Below, one piece after another: positions 1 through 9,627 of a stretch of 64,000 bases of DNA. Below the pieces are notes generated by a model. That model saw nothing but the letters and a program-made list of their open reading frames with translations. It did not search any database and was not told the DNA's origin. Source of the DNA: an uncultured Pelagibacteraceae bacterium (lineage in GTDB: Bacteria > Pseudomonadota > Alphaproteobacteria > Pelagibacterales > Pelagibacteraceae); assembly GCA_902603555.1 (NCBI GenBank), contig CACKVD010000006.1, positions 1 to 64,000 on the forward strand, written 5' to 3'. Position 1 is the first letter of the stretch. Each line of letters opens with the position of its first letter. The translations under genes and the position numbers were made by a program.

Positions 1-2316
1 ATCTTTTTTTTTAAATTTAGAAAATTCTTCAAAACATTCTGAGGTAAAATGAGGTGCAAAAGGACTTAGTAGTTTAAGAATATTAAAATAATTTTCAATT
101 AGTACTTCTTTACCTATTGGATTATTAAGTTCTTTGTTAAAAAAATTATACATTTCATAAAAGTTTGCAATAATAACATTGTATCTAAAATTTTCTAAAT
201 TATTTGTGATTTTTAATATAAGTAAATTTGTATATTTTGTAATTTTTTCATCAAGATTGACTTTTTCATTGCTATTAATTTTTTTTAAAATTTTTTTATG
301 AAGAAGCCAAAGTTTTTGAATAAATTTATAAGATCCTTCCATTCCCTCTGTTGACCACTGAATATCCTTTTCAGGTGGACTATCGGACATAATAAACAGT
401 CTCACAGCATCCGCTCCAAAATTATCAATCATTTTTTCTGGATCTATAGTATTTTTTTTTGATTTTGACATAGACTCTGAAGGGCCTACTTTAACTTTTT
501 TTTTTTCTTTAATCGTAAAGAATTTTTTACCATCTTCTGAAAATATTTCATCTGGACTTACCCAATTATTATTTTCGTCTTTATATGTTTCATGACAAAC
601 CATTCCTTGAGTAAAAAGACCGTTAAAAGGTTCAGTTATATTAAAACTGTCATTTTTATAATTAAGTGCTTGCATAAAAAATCTTGAATAAAGTAAGTGT
701 AATATTGCATGTTCAACACCTCCAATATACTGATCAACTGGCATCCAATATTTTACGTCGTCAGTATTAAATCCATAATCTTTATTTTTTGGTGAGCAAA
801 ATCTTAAAAAATACCATGAGGAATCTACAAAAGTATCTAATGTGTCTGTTTCTAATTTGCATTTTTTATTATCAATCTCAATTTCAAGCCATTCTTTCTG
901 GTGATCAAGAGGATTACCTTTAGTATTCAAGTTAATCTTTTCAGGTAAACTAATAGGAAGCATTGTTTCAGGAATTTTAATTATATTATTCTGTTCATCA
1001 TAGGCAATTGGGATTGGACATCCCCAATATCTTTGTCTTGAAATTCCCCAATCTTTTAGTCTGAAGTTAATTTTCTTTTTACCTAATTTTTTATTTTCAA
1101 TAACTTTAATTGCTTCCAAAACAGACTCTTCCGGAGCTTTAAATCCATCTAAAAATTTTGAATTGTAAATAATTCCTGGACCAGTAAATGCCTCATCTTT
1201 AACTACTAAATCCCCTTCATGATCATAGGGTTTTACTACTGGTATAACTTCTAAATTGTATTTTCTGGCAAAATCTAAATCTCGTTGGTCGTGTCCTGCA
1301 CTACCAAATATTGCACCAAAACCATAATCCATTAAAACAAAATTAGCAAAATAAACAGGCACTTTAATATTTTCATCAAAAGGATTTTTTGCTAATAAAT
1401 GCGTATTAAACCCAAGCTTTTCAGCTTGTGCAATAGCTTCCTCAGTTGTTCCTGTTTTTGAGCACTTTTCCTTAAACTTGATAAAATTTGGATCATCTCG
1501 AAAAAATTTTGATATTGGGTGATCGATTGATAGTGCTAAAAATGAACATCCAAATAGTGTATCAGGCCTTGTTGTAAATATTTTTATTTCTTTAAATTCT
1601 TTACAACCTTCTATTTGAAAATTTATTTCACAACCAAAGGATTTTCCAATCCAATTTTGTTGCATTGTTTTTACTTTCTTAGGCCATTTTTCAAGATTAT
1701 CTAAACCATTAAGCAGATCATCAGAGAATTTAGAAATATTAAAAAACCACTGATTTAATTTTTTTCTTTCAACTAGTGCTCCAGATCGCCATCCTTTTCC
1801 ATCTATAACTTGTTCATTAGCAAGAACTGTTTGGTCAACAGGATCCCAATTAACATAGTTTTCTTTTCTATAAACCAAACCTTTATCGTAAAGTTCTAAA
1901 AAAAATTTTTGTTGATGCTTATAATAATCAGCTGAGCAAGTTGAGATTTCTCTGTCCCAATCAATTGAAAGACCAAGTCTCTTTAATTGGTTTTTCATAA
2001 CTTGAATATTTTTTTCGGTCCAATCTTTTGGATCTAAATTATTTTGTCTTGCAGCGTTTTCAGCTGGCATTCCAAAAGAGTCCCATCCCATAGGATGTAA
2101 AACATTAAAGCCTTGCATTAATTTATATCGTGCTAAAACATCTCCAATAGTATAATTTCTAACATGTCCCATGTGGATCTTTCCAGATGGATAAGGAAAC
2201 ATTTCTAAAACATAAAATTTTTTTTTATTTTTATCTTTGGTTGTTTTAAAAACTTGATTATCTTCCCAAGTTTTCTGCCATTTTTTTTCTATAATATTAA
2301 AATTATACCTATCCAT
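1..2316 (-). CDS. leuS: Leucyl-tRNA synthetase, C-terminus cut by window edge
   Basis: Class I synthetase that charges tRNA-Leu in the cytoplasm. The first 772 codons lie in the window; the family is usually 840-880 residues, so roughly the last 70-100 residues are outside. The HIGH motif is read as HMGH in [10 protein letters not shown] (near base 2170). The CP1 editing domain shows TRPDTLFG. The KMSKS loop (near base 470) reads ESMSKSKKN, so the first lysine of KMSKS is serine. The start ATG is at 2316 (MDRYN...). A lipoprotein gene lies directly upstream on the same strand, the usual alphaproteobacterial arrangement. The window holds a tRNA-Leu gene at its other end. Confidence 0.97.
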   Translation of the reverse strand, partial: MDRYNFNIIEKKWQKTWEDNQVFKTTKDKNKKKFYVLEMFPYPSGKIHMGHVRNYTIGDVLARYKLMQGFNVLHPMGWDSFGMPAENAARQNNLDPKDWTEKNIQVMKNQLKRLGLSIDWDREISTCSADYYKHQQKFFLELYDKGLVYRKENYVNWDPVDQTVLANEQVIDGKGWRSGALVERKKLNQWFFNISKFSDDLLNGLDNLEKWPKKVKTMQQNWIGKSFGCEINFQIEGCKEFKEIKIFTTRPDTLFGCSFLALSIDHPISKFFRDDPNFIKFKEKCSKTGTTEEAIAQAEKLGFNTHLLAKNPFDENIKVPVYFANFVLMDYGFGAIFGSAGHDQRDLDFARKYNLEVIPVVKPYDHEGDLVVKDEAFTGPGIIYNSKFLDGFKAPEESVLEAIKVIENKKLGKKKINFRLKDWGISRQRYWGCPIPIAYDEQNNIIKIPETMLPISLPEKINLNTKGNPLDHQKEWLEIEIDNKKCKLETDTLDTFVDSSWYFLRFCSPKNKDYGFNTDDVKYWMPVDQYIGGVEHAILHLLYSRFFMQALNYKNDSFNITEPFNGLFTQGMVCHETYKDENNNWVSPDEIFSEDGKKFFTIKEKKKVKVGPSESMSKSKKNTIDPEKMIDNFGADAVRLFIMSDSPPEKDIQWSTEGMEGSYKFIQKLWLLHKKILKKINSNEKVNLDEKITKYTNLLILKITNNLENFRYNVIIANFYEMYNFFNKELNNPIGKEVLIENYFNILKLLSPFAPHFTSECFEEFSKFKKKD

Positions 2317-2355
2317 AATTTATAAATTTATTGGAAAGATTTTTTAACTAAAAAT

Positions 2356-2970
2356 TTAATCTTTAGCGCCTTCACCCTCTCCCGCGTCTGGCCCAGAAAT
2401 TATTCCTTTAGTTTTATCTTCATATTCTTTAGATCTTTTTTCATTAGCTTTAAGCTTCATTTCAGCAGCTTTCTTCAAAATTGCTAATTTAAGTTCCTGG
2501 CCAACAGAATTGCTATTATCAACTGAAGTTGAACAATTAACTGAATTTGTAGAACTACATTTTCTATTATAAACAATTACCTTTAAACCATCTGCTCTGA
2601 TTTCATTTGATAAAAATTGAACCATAATTTTTACTGAATCTTTTTGATTATTTTCATTGTACCAATCTGTAATAATAACACCGCCACCATAATCAACATT
2701 TGAAAGTGGCATAAAATCTAATATGTCCACGGTTGCTCTCCACATTTCATTAGAAGTTGCAAACTCAAAAGTTCCCGAACCTTTACTTCCTAATTGACCA
2801 AATTTAATTTTTTTTCCTTCTGAAATATTTTTTTTAACTCGTTCTTTTGCATTTGTAGGAACTTTTCTAGCATCAGTTTTTTTGTACAAACCACATTGGC
2901 TAACGATTAAAAAAATGAGACTAATAATCCCAATTTTAGTGAAAATTTGATAAAAATGCTTTATATTCAT
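2356..2970 (-). CDS. DUF3576-like lipoprotein
   Basis: Predicted outer-membrane or periplasmic lipoprotein. I place the start at the internal ATG at 2970 (MNIKHFYQ...), because it puts a short basic N-terminus, a hydrophobic stretch and the lipobox IVSQC in the correct spacing; the reading frame opens at 3012 but the extra 14 residues would spoil the signal peptide. The mature part contains the WRATVDILDFMPLSNVDYGGG segment split by conserved aromatic and glycine residues, which resembles the DUF3576 family that sits upstream of leuS in many alphaproteobacteria. It ends in a charged, low-complexity tail. The molecular function is not known. The family call is from memory of the motif and context, not from a search. 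Confidence 0.75.
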   Translation of the reverse strand: MNIKHFYQIFTKIGIISLIFLIVSQCGLYKKTDARKVPTNAKERVKKNISEGKKIKFGQLGSKGSGTFEFATSNEMWRATVDILDFMPLSNVDYGGGVIITDWYNENNQKDSVKIMVQFLSNEIRADGLKVIVYNRKCSSTNSVNCSTSVDNSNSVGQELKLAILKKAAEMKLKANEKRSKEYEDKTKGIISGPDAGEGEGAKD

Positions 2971-3085
2971 TAGTTTTTGTACAATGTTTAATTCTAAATT
3001 ATAATAATTCAATACAATTAAAATTGTGATATTTTTGCAACAAATTGACTAAAAATGAGTAAAAAATTCAATAAATTGATCTCAA

Positions 3086-3116
3086 ATGAGCAAAAATTGC
3101 TAAAAAGCAATCTCAT
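3086..3116 (+). promoter_or_regulatory. Imperfect hairpin in porin leader
   Basis: In the AT-rich leader upstream of the porin, ATGAG (3086-3090) can pair with CTCAT (3112-3116), and inside it ATTGC (3096-3100) pairs with GCAAT (3107-3111) around a six-base loop. No T-run follows, so this is not an intrinsic terminator. It could stabilise the porin mRNA or be a target for an antisense RNA, but this is inference from the sequence alone. Confidence 0.35.
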
Positions 3117-3138
3117 AATTTATTAATTAATAAACTAT

Positions 3139-3152
3139 AAGGAGTAATTATG
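3139..3152 (+). promoter_or_regulatory. Strong Shine-Dalgarno of porin
   Basis: AAGGAG at 3139-3144 lies five bases before the ATG at 3150. Most genes in this window have only weak or no recognisable Shine-Dalgarno, so this site fixes the start and marks the porin as strongly translated. Confidence 0.8.
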
Positions 3153-4187
3153 AATAAACTAACTAAAATTGGTGTTTCAGCTTTAGCTGGTTCACTAGTT
3201 GCTGCATCTGCACAAGCAGGTGAGTTATCTGCGTCAGGTACGTGGGAACTTACTTACAAGTCAGATGATAAAACGCAAACAGGTAACCCATTCGGTTCAA
3301 AATCTGCAATCACATTAAGTGGTTCAGGTGACGTTGATGGTTTAGGAACTGCGTCTTTCTCAGCAGTAATAAATGATAATAACCCAGTAGGTTACTTATC
3401 ACACTTAATCACTTTAGATATGGGTGATATGGGTATGGTAGGTTTTGACCAAGGTGTTGGTAAATTCGGTGTAAGTACTATCGATGATAAATCACCAACT
3501 GCTTGGGAAGAGTCTTGGCACAATACAGCTAACTCATCAGGTGGATTAATTCACTCTGGTGGTTCAGGTGGTGTATTAGGTTATTCAAATTCAATGGGTG
3601 GATTTGATTTAACTGTTGAGTACGCACCAGCTATGACTACAGCTGATAACGGAGACGGTGCAGCAGGTGGAGATAACACTTCATTAGCAAACGGATCTAA
3701 CATTAACTTTGCAGTTAACAATAGCTCATTAGTTGATGGTTTAACTTTCGGTTTTGGTGCTGGATCAACTGAGTACGATGATGAAGCTGTTGTAGGTAAC
3801 GAAGACGGTTCATCTGTAGTTGGATATGCTAACTACGTAATGGGACCAGCTACTGTTGGTATAACATTATCAGACTCAAACAATGCAAGATTAGGTGGAA
3901 CAACTGCTAGCGTAAACGCAAACGCGGGTGCTAGAGAAGTTGAAGCTTACGGTATTGCATTTGCAGTTAACGATAACTTGTCAATTTCTTATAACGAACA
4001 CAACATGACTTATAAGAAAAAGAACAGTGATGGTGCTGACGTTGAACAAGAGTCAACTGGTATCGCTATTGCTTACACTATGGGTGGAGCAACTTTAGCA
4101 ATCCAAAACAACTCTATGGATAACGTAACAGGTACTGCAGGTACTAACGACGAAATTACAGAAATTAGTTTGTCATTAGCATTCTAA
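3150..4187 (+). CDS. Outer-membrane porin
   Basis: Predicted general porin forming a beta-barrel for passive uptake of small solutes. A signal peptide is plain: MNKLTKIGVSALAGSLVAAS with cleavage after SAQA, before GELSASG. The mature chain is rich in Gly, Ser, Asn, Asp and alternating hydrophobics, has loops rich in Asn and Gly, and ends in SLSLAF, the C-terminal aromatic signature of BAM substrates. Its length (345 residues) suits alphaproteobacterial porins. Codon use differs from neighbours: AAC, TAC, TTC and GGT dominate although the surroundings prefer AT-ending codons. With the strong Shine-Dalgarno and its own terminator this fits a very highly expressed single gene. Substrate specificity cannot be read. 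Confidence 0.9.
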   Translation: MNKLTKIGVSALAGSLVAASAQAGELSASGTWELTYKSDDKTQTGNPFGSKSAITLSGSGDVDGLGTASFSAVINDNNPVGYLSHLITLDMGDMGMVGFDQGVGKFGVSTIDDKSPTAWEESWHNTANSSGGLIHSGGSGGVLGYSNSMGGFDLTVEYAPAMTTADNGDGAAGGDNTSLANGSNINFAVNNSSLVDGLTFGFGAGSTEYDDEAVVGNEDGSSVVGYANYVMGPATVGITLSDSNNARLGGTTASVNANAGAREVEAYGIAFAVNDNLSISYNEHNMTYKKKNSDGADVEQESTGIAIAYTMGGATLAIQNNSMDNVTGTAGTNDEITEISLSLAF

Positions 4188-4211
4188 TTTAATAAGTAAT
4201 TTACTTATATT

Positions 4212-4243
4212 AAACGGCCCTTTTTTAAGGGCCGTTTTTTTTT
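4212..4243 (+). terminator. Rho-independent terminator of porin
   Basis: An 11-bp stem, AAACGGCCCTT (4212-4222) with AAGGGCCGTTT (4227-4237), closes a four-T loop and runs into nine Ts (4235-4243). It lies 24 bases after the porin stop codon and separates the porin from the TPR gene downstream. It is the strongest terminator in the window. Confidence 0.95.
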
Positions 4244-4279
4244 GTGCCCAATCAATACTTAAAGGTATAAAATATCATT

Positions 4280-5749
4280 ATGTTTGATAACGATAATTTT
4301 GTTCAAAAAGAATTAAATGATGCTTTGTTAAATTTTAAGAATGCTAAATATGATGAAGCTATTGTAATTTTAGAAAAATTAAAAAAAAAACAATCTCATT
4401 TTATAATTAATTGGTATCTAGGACATTCTTATTTTAGAATCTATGATTATTCATCAGCTATTAATTGTATAAAAAAATCAATTGAACTTAAGAAACCTGA
4501 CAATTTAAATTTAAGTTTCTTAGCAGAAATTTACTTACACATTAACGACTATAAAGAGGCAATTAGACTTTTTAAAGAAGTTTTAAAAATAGATAATAAC
4601 AATATTAATTCTTTATTAAGATTAGCAAGAGCATATCTTGATCTTGGTGAATTTGAAAAAGCAAAAAAATATTATACAAAAATTATTCAAAACGAATTTG
4701 ATAATTTTGAAGCACAATACGAATTGACTAAAATAGATAAAAATTACCTAACTAAAGATTTATTAAAAGAAATTGAAAAGAATAAAATTACTAGCAAAAC
4801 TAATTATTTAAATCATATTTATTCTAAATTTATTCAAGCTGAATATTATAAAAATCAAAAGAACTATAAAGAAGAATTTAAATCACTTTTAGAGGCTCAC
4901 GAAACATATTTAGAAAAGAACCAAAAAGCTGCTGATCAAGAATTTAATTATTTTTCAAATTTGTTACCAAAATTTATGTCGAAAGTTAAAAACATAAAAT
5001 TTGAACTAAATTGTAATTTAAAACCTATTTTTATTATGGGGCTACCTAGGTCGGGAACAACATTAATTGAAAACATTATCTCATCGAGCAAAAATAAAAT
5101 TGAACCAGGTAGTGAAACTGGCGTCTTAAGTCAAATTTTTTTTTCAAAAAAAATTATTTTGAATTATGACTCATTAAATTTAGATACTAATTTTAATTTT
5201 GAAAAAAATGATTTTGAAAATTTAAAAAGATTAATTTTAAAGCAGTACGATGAGTTAAGTATAGATACGAAAAAAAAAGTTTTTATAGATAAGTCTTTGG
5301 AAAATATACTTTATATAGATTTAGTCTCTAAAATTTTTCCGAATGCAAAATTCGTTTATTGTACTAGAAATAAACATGCAAATTTATTGGGTATTATGAA
5401 GGTCTTTTTACCAAACATTTTTTGGAGTCATTCAATAAAAAAAATTATTTCAATAATGAATTTATATAATAAAAAAATTGAGGAAATAATAAGCGAAAAT
5501 AAGATTAAAATAAAAATAATTGAATTAGAAAAATTTTCTGAAAACCCCACTAAATTTTCTAAAGATTTATTTAATTATTTAGAATTAGATTGGCATGATA
5601 GAATTCTTAGTGACAGAATTGATAGTAAAAGATTAATTAAAACAGTGAGTAATTTGCAAGTGAGAAAAAAAATTTCAAAACATAATTTGAGTTATCTTGA
5701 TAACTATCTTCATTTTTTAAAAGATTTTAAAATTGAAAAATTAATTTAA
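4280..5749 (+). CDS. TPR-sulfotransferase fusion protein (first paralogue)
   Basis: A two-part protein. About residues 10-150 carry tetratricopeptide repeats (FKNAKYDEAIVILEKL, YKEAIRLFKEVLKID, LGEFEKAKKYYTKI). From about residue 250 a sulfotransferase domain begins with the PAPS 5'-phosphosulfate loop IFIMGLPRSGTTLIENI; a second conserved segment, FVYCTRNKHANLLGIMKVF, matches the 3'-phosphate-binding strand and helix. Such proteins transfer sulfate from PAPS to an acceptor, which is not known here. The gene converges with a paralogue of the same architecture and overlaps it by 9 bp at the 3' end. Lacking a signal peptide, it is probably cytoplasmic. Confidence 0.88.
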   Translation: MFDNDNFVQKELNDALLNFKNAKYDEAIVILEKLKKKQSHFIINWYLGHSYFRIYDYSSAINCIKKSIELKKPDNLNLSFLAEIYLHINDYKEAIRLFKEVLKIDNNNINSLLRLARAYLDLGEFEKAKKYYTKIIQNEFDNFEAQYELTKIDKNYLTKDLLKEIEKNKITSKTNYLNHIYSKFIQAEYYKNQKNYKEEFKSLLEAHETYLEKNQKAADQEFNYFSNLLPKFMSKVKNIKFELNCNLKPIFIMGLPRSGTTLIENIISSSKNKIEPGSETGVLSQIFFSKKIILNYDSLNLDTNFNFEKNDFENLKRLILKQYDELSIDTKKKVFIDKSLENILYIDLVSKIFPNAKFVYCTRNKHANLLGIMKVFLPNIFWSHSIKKIISIMNLYNKKIEEIISENKIKIKIIELEKFSENPTKFSKDLFNYLELDWHDRILSDRIDSKRLIKTVSNLQVRKKISKHNLSYLDNYLHFLKDFKIEKLI

Positions 5750-7264
5750 TTTTGAAAATAAAATTTTTAATTCTTTTTCGTATAATTCATATTTATTTAC
5801 AGAAGTTCTATATACTGGTTTATTTGCTTGGTTAAAACTGACAGTTTTTATTGGATTATCATTTTTATAGAATTCTAAACATGCATTTTCCCATTTAAGA
5901 TCACAAAATTTAACAATTTCTTTTATCTTTGTTTCTGTATCTAAAATTATATCTTCATATTTAATATTTAAAATTGAATTTCCAAATAATTTATTCCAAA
6001 AATCCATAAGATCTTTATATATTAAATAATATTCAGCTAATTCATTTTGATCAGAATTCCACCCTTCGGGATAATCAAATAAGTTTTCAAAAATTGATAA
6101 GCAATTATCTTTTGGGTTTCTGGAAACATGAATTATCTTCGCTTTTGGAAAAAAAATTTTGATAAAACCTATATACCAAAAATTTGTTAGAGTTTTGTCA
6201 ACAATATTTTTACCTCTAATGTTAAATGTTTTAATAAACGCATTATATTCATCTTTAAAATCTGACTTTAAAAAATTTTTTAAACTTTCAGAATCTTTGT
6301 TTAAATATTTATAAACTTTTTCTGGTATAAAATTTGACTCACTAATAGTAGAAACATTTGAATGAGATGATATTATTTTTTCTATCAAAGTTGTTCCTGA
6401 CCTAGGCATACCAAGAATAAATATATTATTTTCACCACCATTATTTTGTTGAAGTTCCTCTGGGTTAATCTTTGAAAAAATCGATTTAATTTTTTTGGAT
6501 AAGGATTTGTGTTGATCTATATCATATTTAATTAATTTTCTTTGAAGTTGATTGCCACTCTTTAAGTGATGAAATGACTTTTCATAATCTTTTAAGTCTT
6601 TGTAAATTTTGTATAAGCCAAAATGAAGATATACTTTTTGATTTTCATTTAATTTTAATTTTTCCAATTTGTGAGTCATTATTTTAGTATGAGGATTTTT
6701 TTCATCATACTTTTCTAAAGTAGTTAATTTTTGATCTGCTATGGTAAACTTTTCATCGATAAGAACAGCTTTATTAAGATGTTCTTTTGCCTCATTAATC
6801 TTGTTTATTGATTGGTAAACACTAGAGATGTTAAGGTGAACTAATGGAAGATCTTTATTTAAATTAAGTGCTTTGTTGTAATATGAAATTGCATTATCAA
6901 AAAAATAAGTTTCATTTTTGAGATTTCCTAAATTTACTAATGCATTTACATATTTAGGGTTTAGTTCAATTGATTTTTGTAAACATTCTTCAGCTTTCTC
7001 GTAATTTCTTAGTTTTTTATAGGAAAGTCCTAAGTTATTTGAAGCAGAGAAATTTTTTGGATTTAAACCTAATGCATTTTCAAAGCAATTAATTGATTTT
7101 TCAATTTGATGAATATTTTGAAAACTTAATCCTGTTAAATTCCATAGAAAATCATTATCGTTTTTTTTTAATATAATTAAAGAGTCGTTTATAACATCTT
7201 GAAATTTTCCAATTTCAAATTTTTTTATCAGAATTGATATTTTTTCTTTTAAATTTTTTGACAT
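5741..7264 (-). CDS. TPR-sulfotransferase fusion protein (second paralogue)
   Basis: Same architecture as the convergent gene. TPR units cover about residues 5-180, including clear repeats such as FQNIHQIEKSINCFENAL, LRNYEKAEECLQKSIEL and YYNKALNLNKDLPLVHLN. The sulfotransferase domain starts near residue 278 with IFILGMPRSGTTLIEKI and continues with AKIIHVSRNPKDNCLSIFENLF, where the Arg and Ser of the PAPS 3'-phosphate site are visible. The upstream ThiE/TenI-like gene overlaps its start by 16 bp, so the two are probably cotranscribed. The acceptor substrate is unknown; a cell-surface polysaccharide or a small molecule are both possible. Confidence 0.9.
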   Translation of the reverse strand: MSKNLKEKISILIKKFEIGKFQDVINDSLIILKKNDNDFLWNLTGLSFQNIHQIEKSINCFENALGLNPKNFSASNNLGLSYKKLRNYEKAEECLQKSIELNPKYVNALVNLGNLKNETYFFDNAISYYNKALNLNKDLPLVHLNISSVYQSINKINEAKEHLNKAVLIDEKFTIADQKLTTLEKYDEKNPHTKIMTHKLEKLKLNENQKVYLHFGLYKIYKDLKDYEKSFHHLKSGNQLQRKLIKYDIDQHKSLSKKIKSIFSKINPEELQQNNGGENNIFILGMPRSGTTLIEKIISSHSNVSTISESNFIPEKVYKYLNKDSESLKNFLKSDFKDEYNAFIKTFNIRGKNIVDKTLTNFWYIGFIKIFFPKAKIIHVSRNPKDNCLSIFENLFDYPEGWNSDQNELAEYYLIYKDLMDFWNKLFGNSILNIKYEDIILDTETKIKEIVKFCDLKWENACLEFYKNDNPIKTVSFNQANKPVYRTSVNKYELYEKELKILFSKLN

Positions 7265-7797
7265 TTTTTTTTAAAATAAGTTATACCAGCAAAACCTTCT
7301 CCATTTATCAATTTTAATTTTTTAATATTATTCTTATTAATACCTCCTAAGGCAATTAGGGGTTTTTTTGTAAATTTACTTAGATTATTGAATTTTATTA
7401 TACCTAGAAGTTTGTTTGTTTTTTTTGTTTTGAATAGTGGTGATAAAAAAATTTGCTCAACGTTCTGTTTTTCTTTAATTCTTATTTCTTTCAGGGAATG
7501 AGCAGAACCAATTATTATGAATTTTCTAAAATTTTGAAATTTTTTATGATAGAATTTTTTATTAAAAGAGGGCAAATAAACACCATCAAGCTTTAGTTTA
7601 AAAGCTAGATCTATTTCATTAGATATCAAAAATTTAAGTTTCGATTTATTACAATATTTTTTGAAATTCAGTAACTTTTCTATATCTATTTTAGAATTAT
7701 AATTTCTGTAAATGATGCATATATTTTTGTTAAAACGATTAATATTTTCTATATTTAAATTATCTATAAAATGATAAACCTTTGGTAAAACTTTATT

Positions 7798-7803
<6 letters not shown>
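7249..7803 (-). CDS. ThiE/TenI-like thiamine-phosphate synthase family protein
   Basis: A short TIM-barrel protein resembling thiamine-phosphate synthase or TenI. Visible family features are the DGVYLPS strand, the phosphate-binding GSAHS segment, the FLSPLFKTK loop and ALGGINKNNI near the end. ThiE joins the HMP-pyrophosphate and thiazole-phosphate moieties; TenI-like relatives aromatise the thiazole. At 184 residues it is shorter than typical ThiE (about 210), and I cannot tell which activity it has. No other thiamine gene is nearby. Its ATG abuts the ATG of the divergent yggS gene, forming ATGCAT. Confidence 0.7.
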
Positions 7804-8446
<643 letters not shown>

Positions 8447-8454
<8 letters not shown>

Positions 8455-8938
8455 TTTTTATTTTAGTTTTTTTATTGATTAATCTTAATAGTATTAAAAA
8501 ATCTTTTTTTTTAAGTGCAATACAACCAAGTGTTTTATGATAATTTTTAGTAAGATGAATAAAAATTGCACTTCCTTTATTTTTTTTAATTTTTGATGTG
8601 TTATAATTTATGGGTATTAAAAGATCATATTTATAATCTCTTCTATATAATCTTTCACATTTGTTGACTTTGTTTATATTTACGAGTTGATTGTAATTTT
8701 TATGATTTCCATCATCGCACCAACCCATGCATTTTTTTATTTTTAAAACTTTAAGTTTTGTGCTGAGGTATTTGTTTCGATCTTTTCTGAAATAAAGAGG
8801 TCCTATAGAATAAGTACCCTTTGGTGTTTTTTTATCACCTTCTTTTTTTCGTGAAGTAAGGCCTTTTTTTCCAGCACAACATTTAAATTTAAAATCGTCA
8901 CAAATAAGTGTGTCTTTATTTTTTAGTGTAATTAACAT
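8447..8938 (-). CDS. YkuD-type L,D-transpeptidase
   Basis: A single YkuD catalytic domain, expected to make 3-3 peptidoglycan cross-links or attach proteins to peptidoglycan. The catalytic histidine and cysteine lie in FIHLTKNYHKTLGCIALKK near residue 130, and KKTPKGTYSIGPLYFR is the usual glycine/threonine segment upstream. No signal peptide is evident at the annotated start (MLITLKNKDTLI), although the substrate is periplasmic. This holds for a subgroup of alphaproteobacterial YkuD proteins as well. It is divergent from a winged-helix regulator only 12 bp away. Confidence 0.82.
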
Positions 8939-8950
8939 ATTCTATAAAAA

Positions 8951-9511
8951 ATGAGTCTTAAAAGAATAATAATCTATCAAAATAAAATATTATTCAACAT
9001 CTTAAATGAGCTTTATTCAGACAAATTTAGTTTTCTTTTGCTAGATGAAAAAAATTTTAATGATCTGAATTCAATAAAAGAAAGCAGTGATTTAATAATT
9101 GTAAATCAAAATAACTCAAATTTTAAAAACCAAATAGTTTTAAAAGATTTTCCATTAGATATTAAAAAAATCTTGAAACTTATAAATATCAATTTGTTAA
9201 AAAATAGTTATAAATCGCAATCACAAATTAAAATTGGATTATATAATTTAAATTTAAACTCAAAAGAAATTAGCTTAAATAACAAAAAACTTTTTTTAAC
9301 TGAAAGAGAATCAAATTTAATATTATTTTTAAAAAATTCAGCAAGTCCAGTTAATATCAATCAACTCCAAAAAGAAGTTTGGGGTTATATTTCTGATCTT
9401 GAAACTCATACAGTTGAGACACATATTTATCGATTGAGAAAAAAAATAAAAGAAAAATTTGATGATAATGGATTTATTACTAGTACTCAAAATGGATATA
9501 CAATAAATTGA
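8951..9511 (+). CDS. OmpR/PhoB-type winged-helix regulator with degenerate receiver
   Basis: The C-terminal half is a clear OmpR/PhoB winged-helix DNA-binding domain: LFLTERESNLILFLKN, INQLQKEVWGY, then the recognition helix THTVETHIYRLRKKIKEK and the wing FITSTQNGYTI. The N-terminal 85 residues sit where a receiver domain would be but lack the acidic pocket, the phospho-acceptor Asp in a normal context and the conserved Lys, so phosphorylation control looks lost. The target genes are unknown; the divergent L,D-transpeptidase 12 bp away is a natural candidate. The arfA-like ORF overlaps its stop codon. Confidence 0.82.
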   Translation: MSLKRIIIYQNKILFNILNELYSDKFSFLLLDEKNFNDLNSIKESSDLIIVNQNNSNFKNQIVLKDFPLDIKKILKLININLLKNSYKSQSQIKIGLYNLNLNSKEISLNNKKLFLTERESNLILFLKNSASPVNINQLQKEVWGYISDLETHTVETHIYRLRKKIKEKFDDNGFITSTQNGYTIN

Positions 9512-9627
9512 AAAAGAAAAATTTAGTTGCAAAAAATCTTTTTACAAAGAAATACAAACCTCGAGTTATTAAACCTAAAAAAGGTAAAGGAAGCTTCAAA
9601 AGAAAGACAAAAAAATTTAGAGCCTAG
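9508..9627 (+). CDS. arfA: ArfA-like alternative ribosome-rescue factor (39 aa)
   Basis: A short ORF with a TTG start whose last two bases are part of the TGA stop of the regulator gene (TTGA), so translation is probably coupled. The peptide contains LFTKKYKPRV followed by KPKKGKGSFKRKTKKF, closely resembling the ArfA core of E. coli (LFRQRV, then KKGKGSYMRKGKH). ArfA recruits release factor RF2 to ribosomes stalled on non-stop mRNA. The protein is very basic, as expected for a factor lying in the ribosomal mRNA channel. It ends normally at TAG and lacks the hydrophobic C-terminal tail of E. coli ArfA. The 3' end overlaps the convergent sugar-kinase gene by 11 bp. The start codon choice is inferred from coupling. 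Confidence 0.78.
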   Translation: MKKKNLVAKNLFTKKYKPRVIKPKKGKGSFKRKTKKFRA

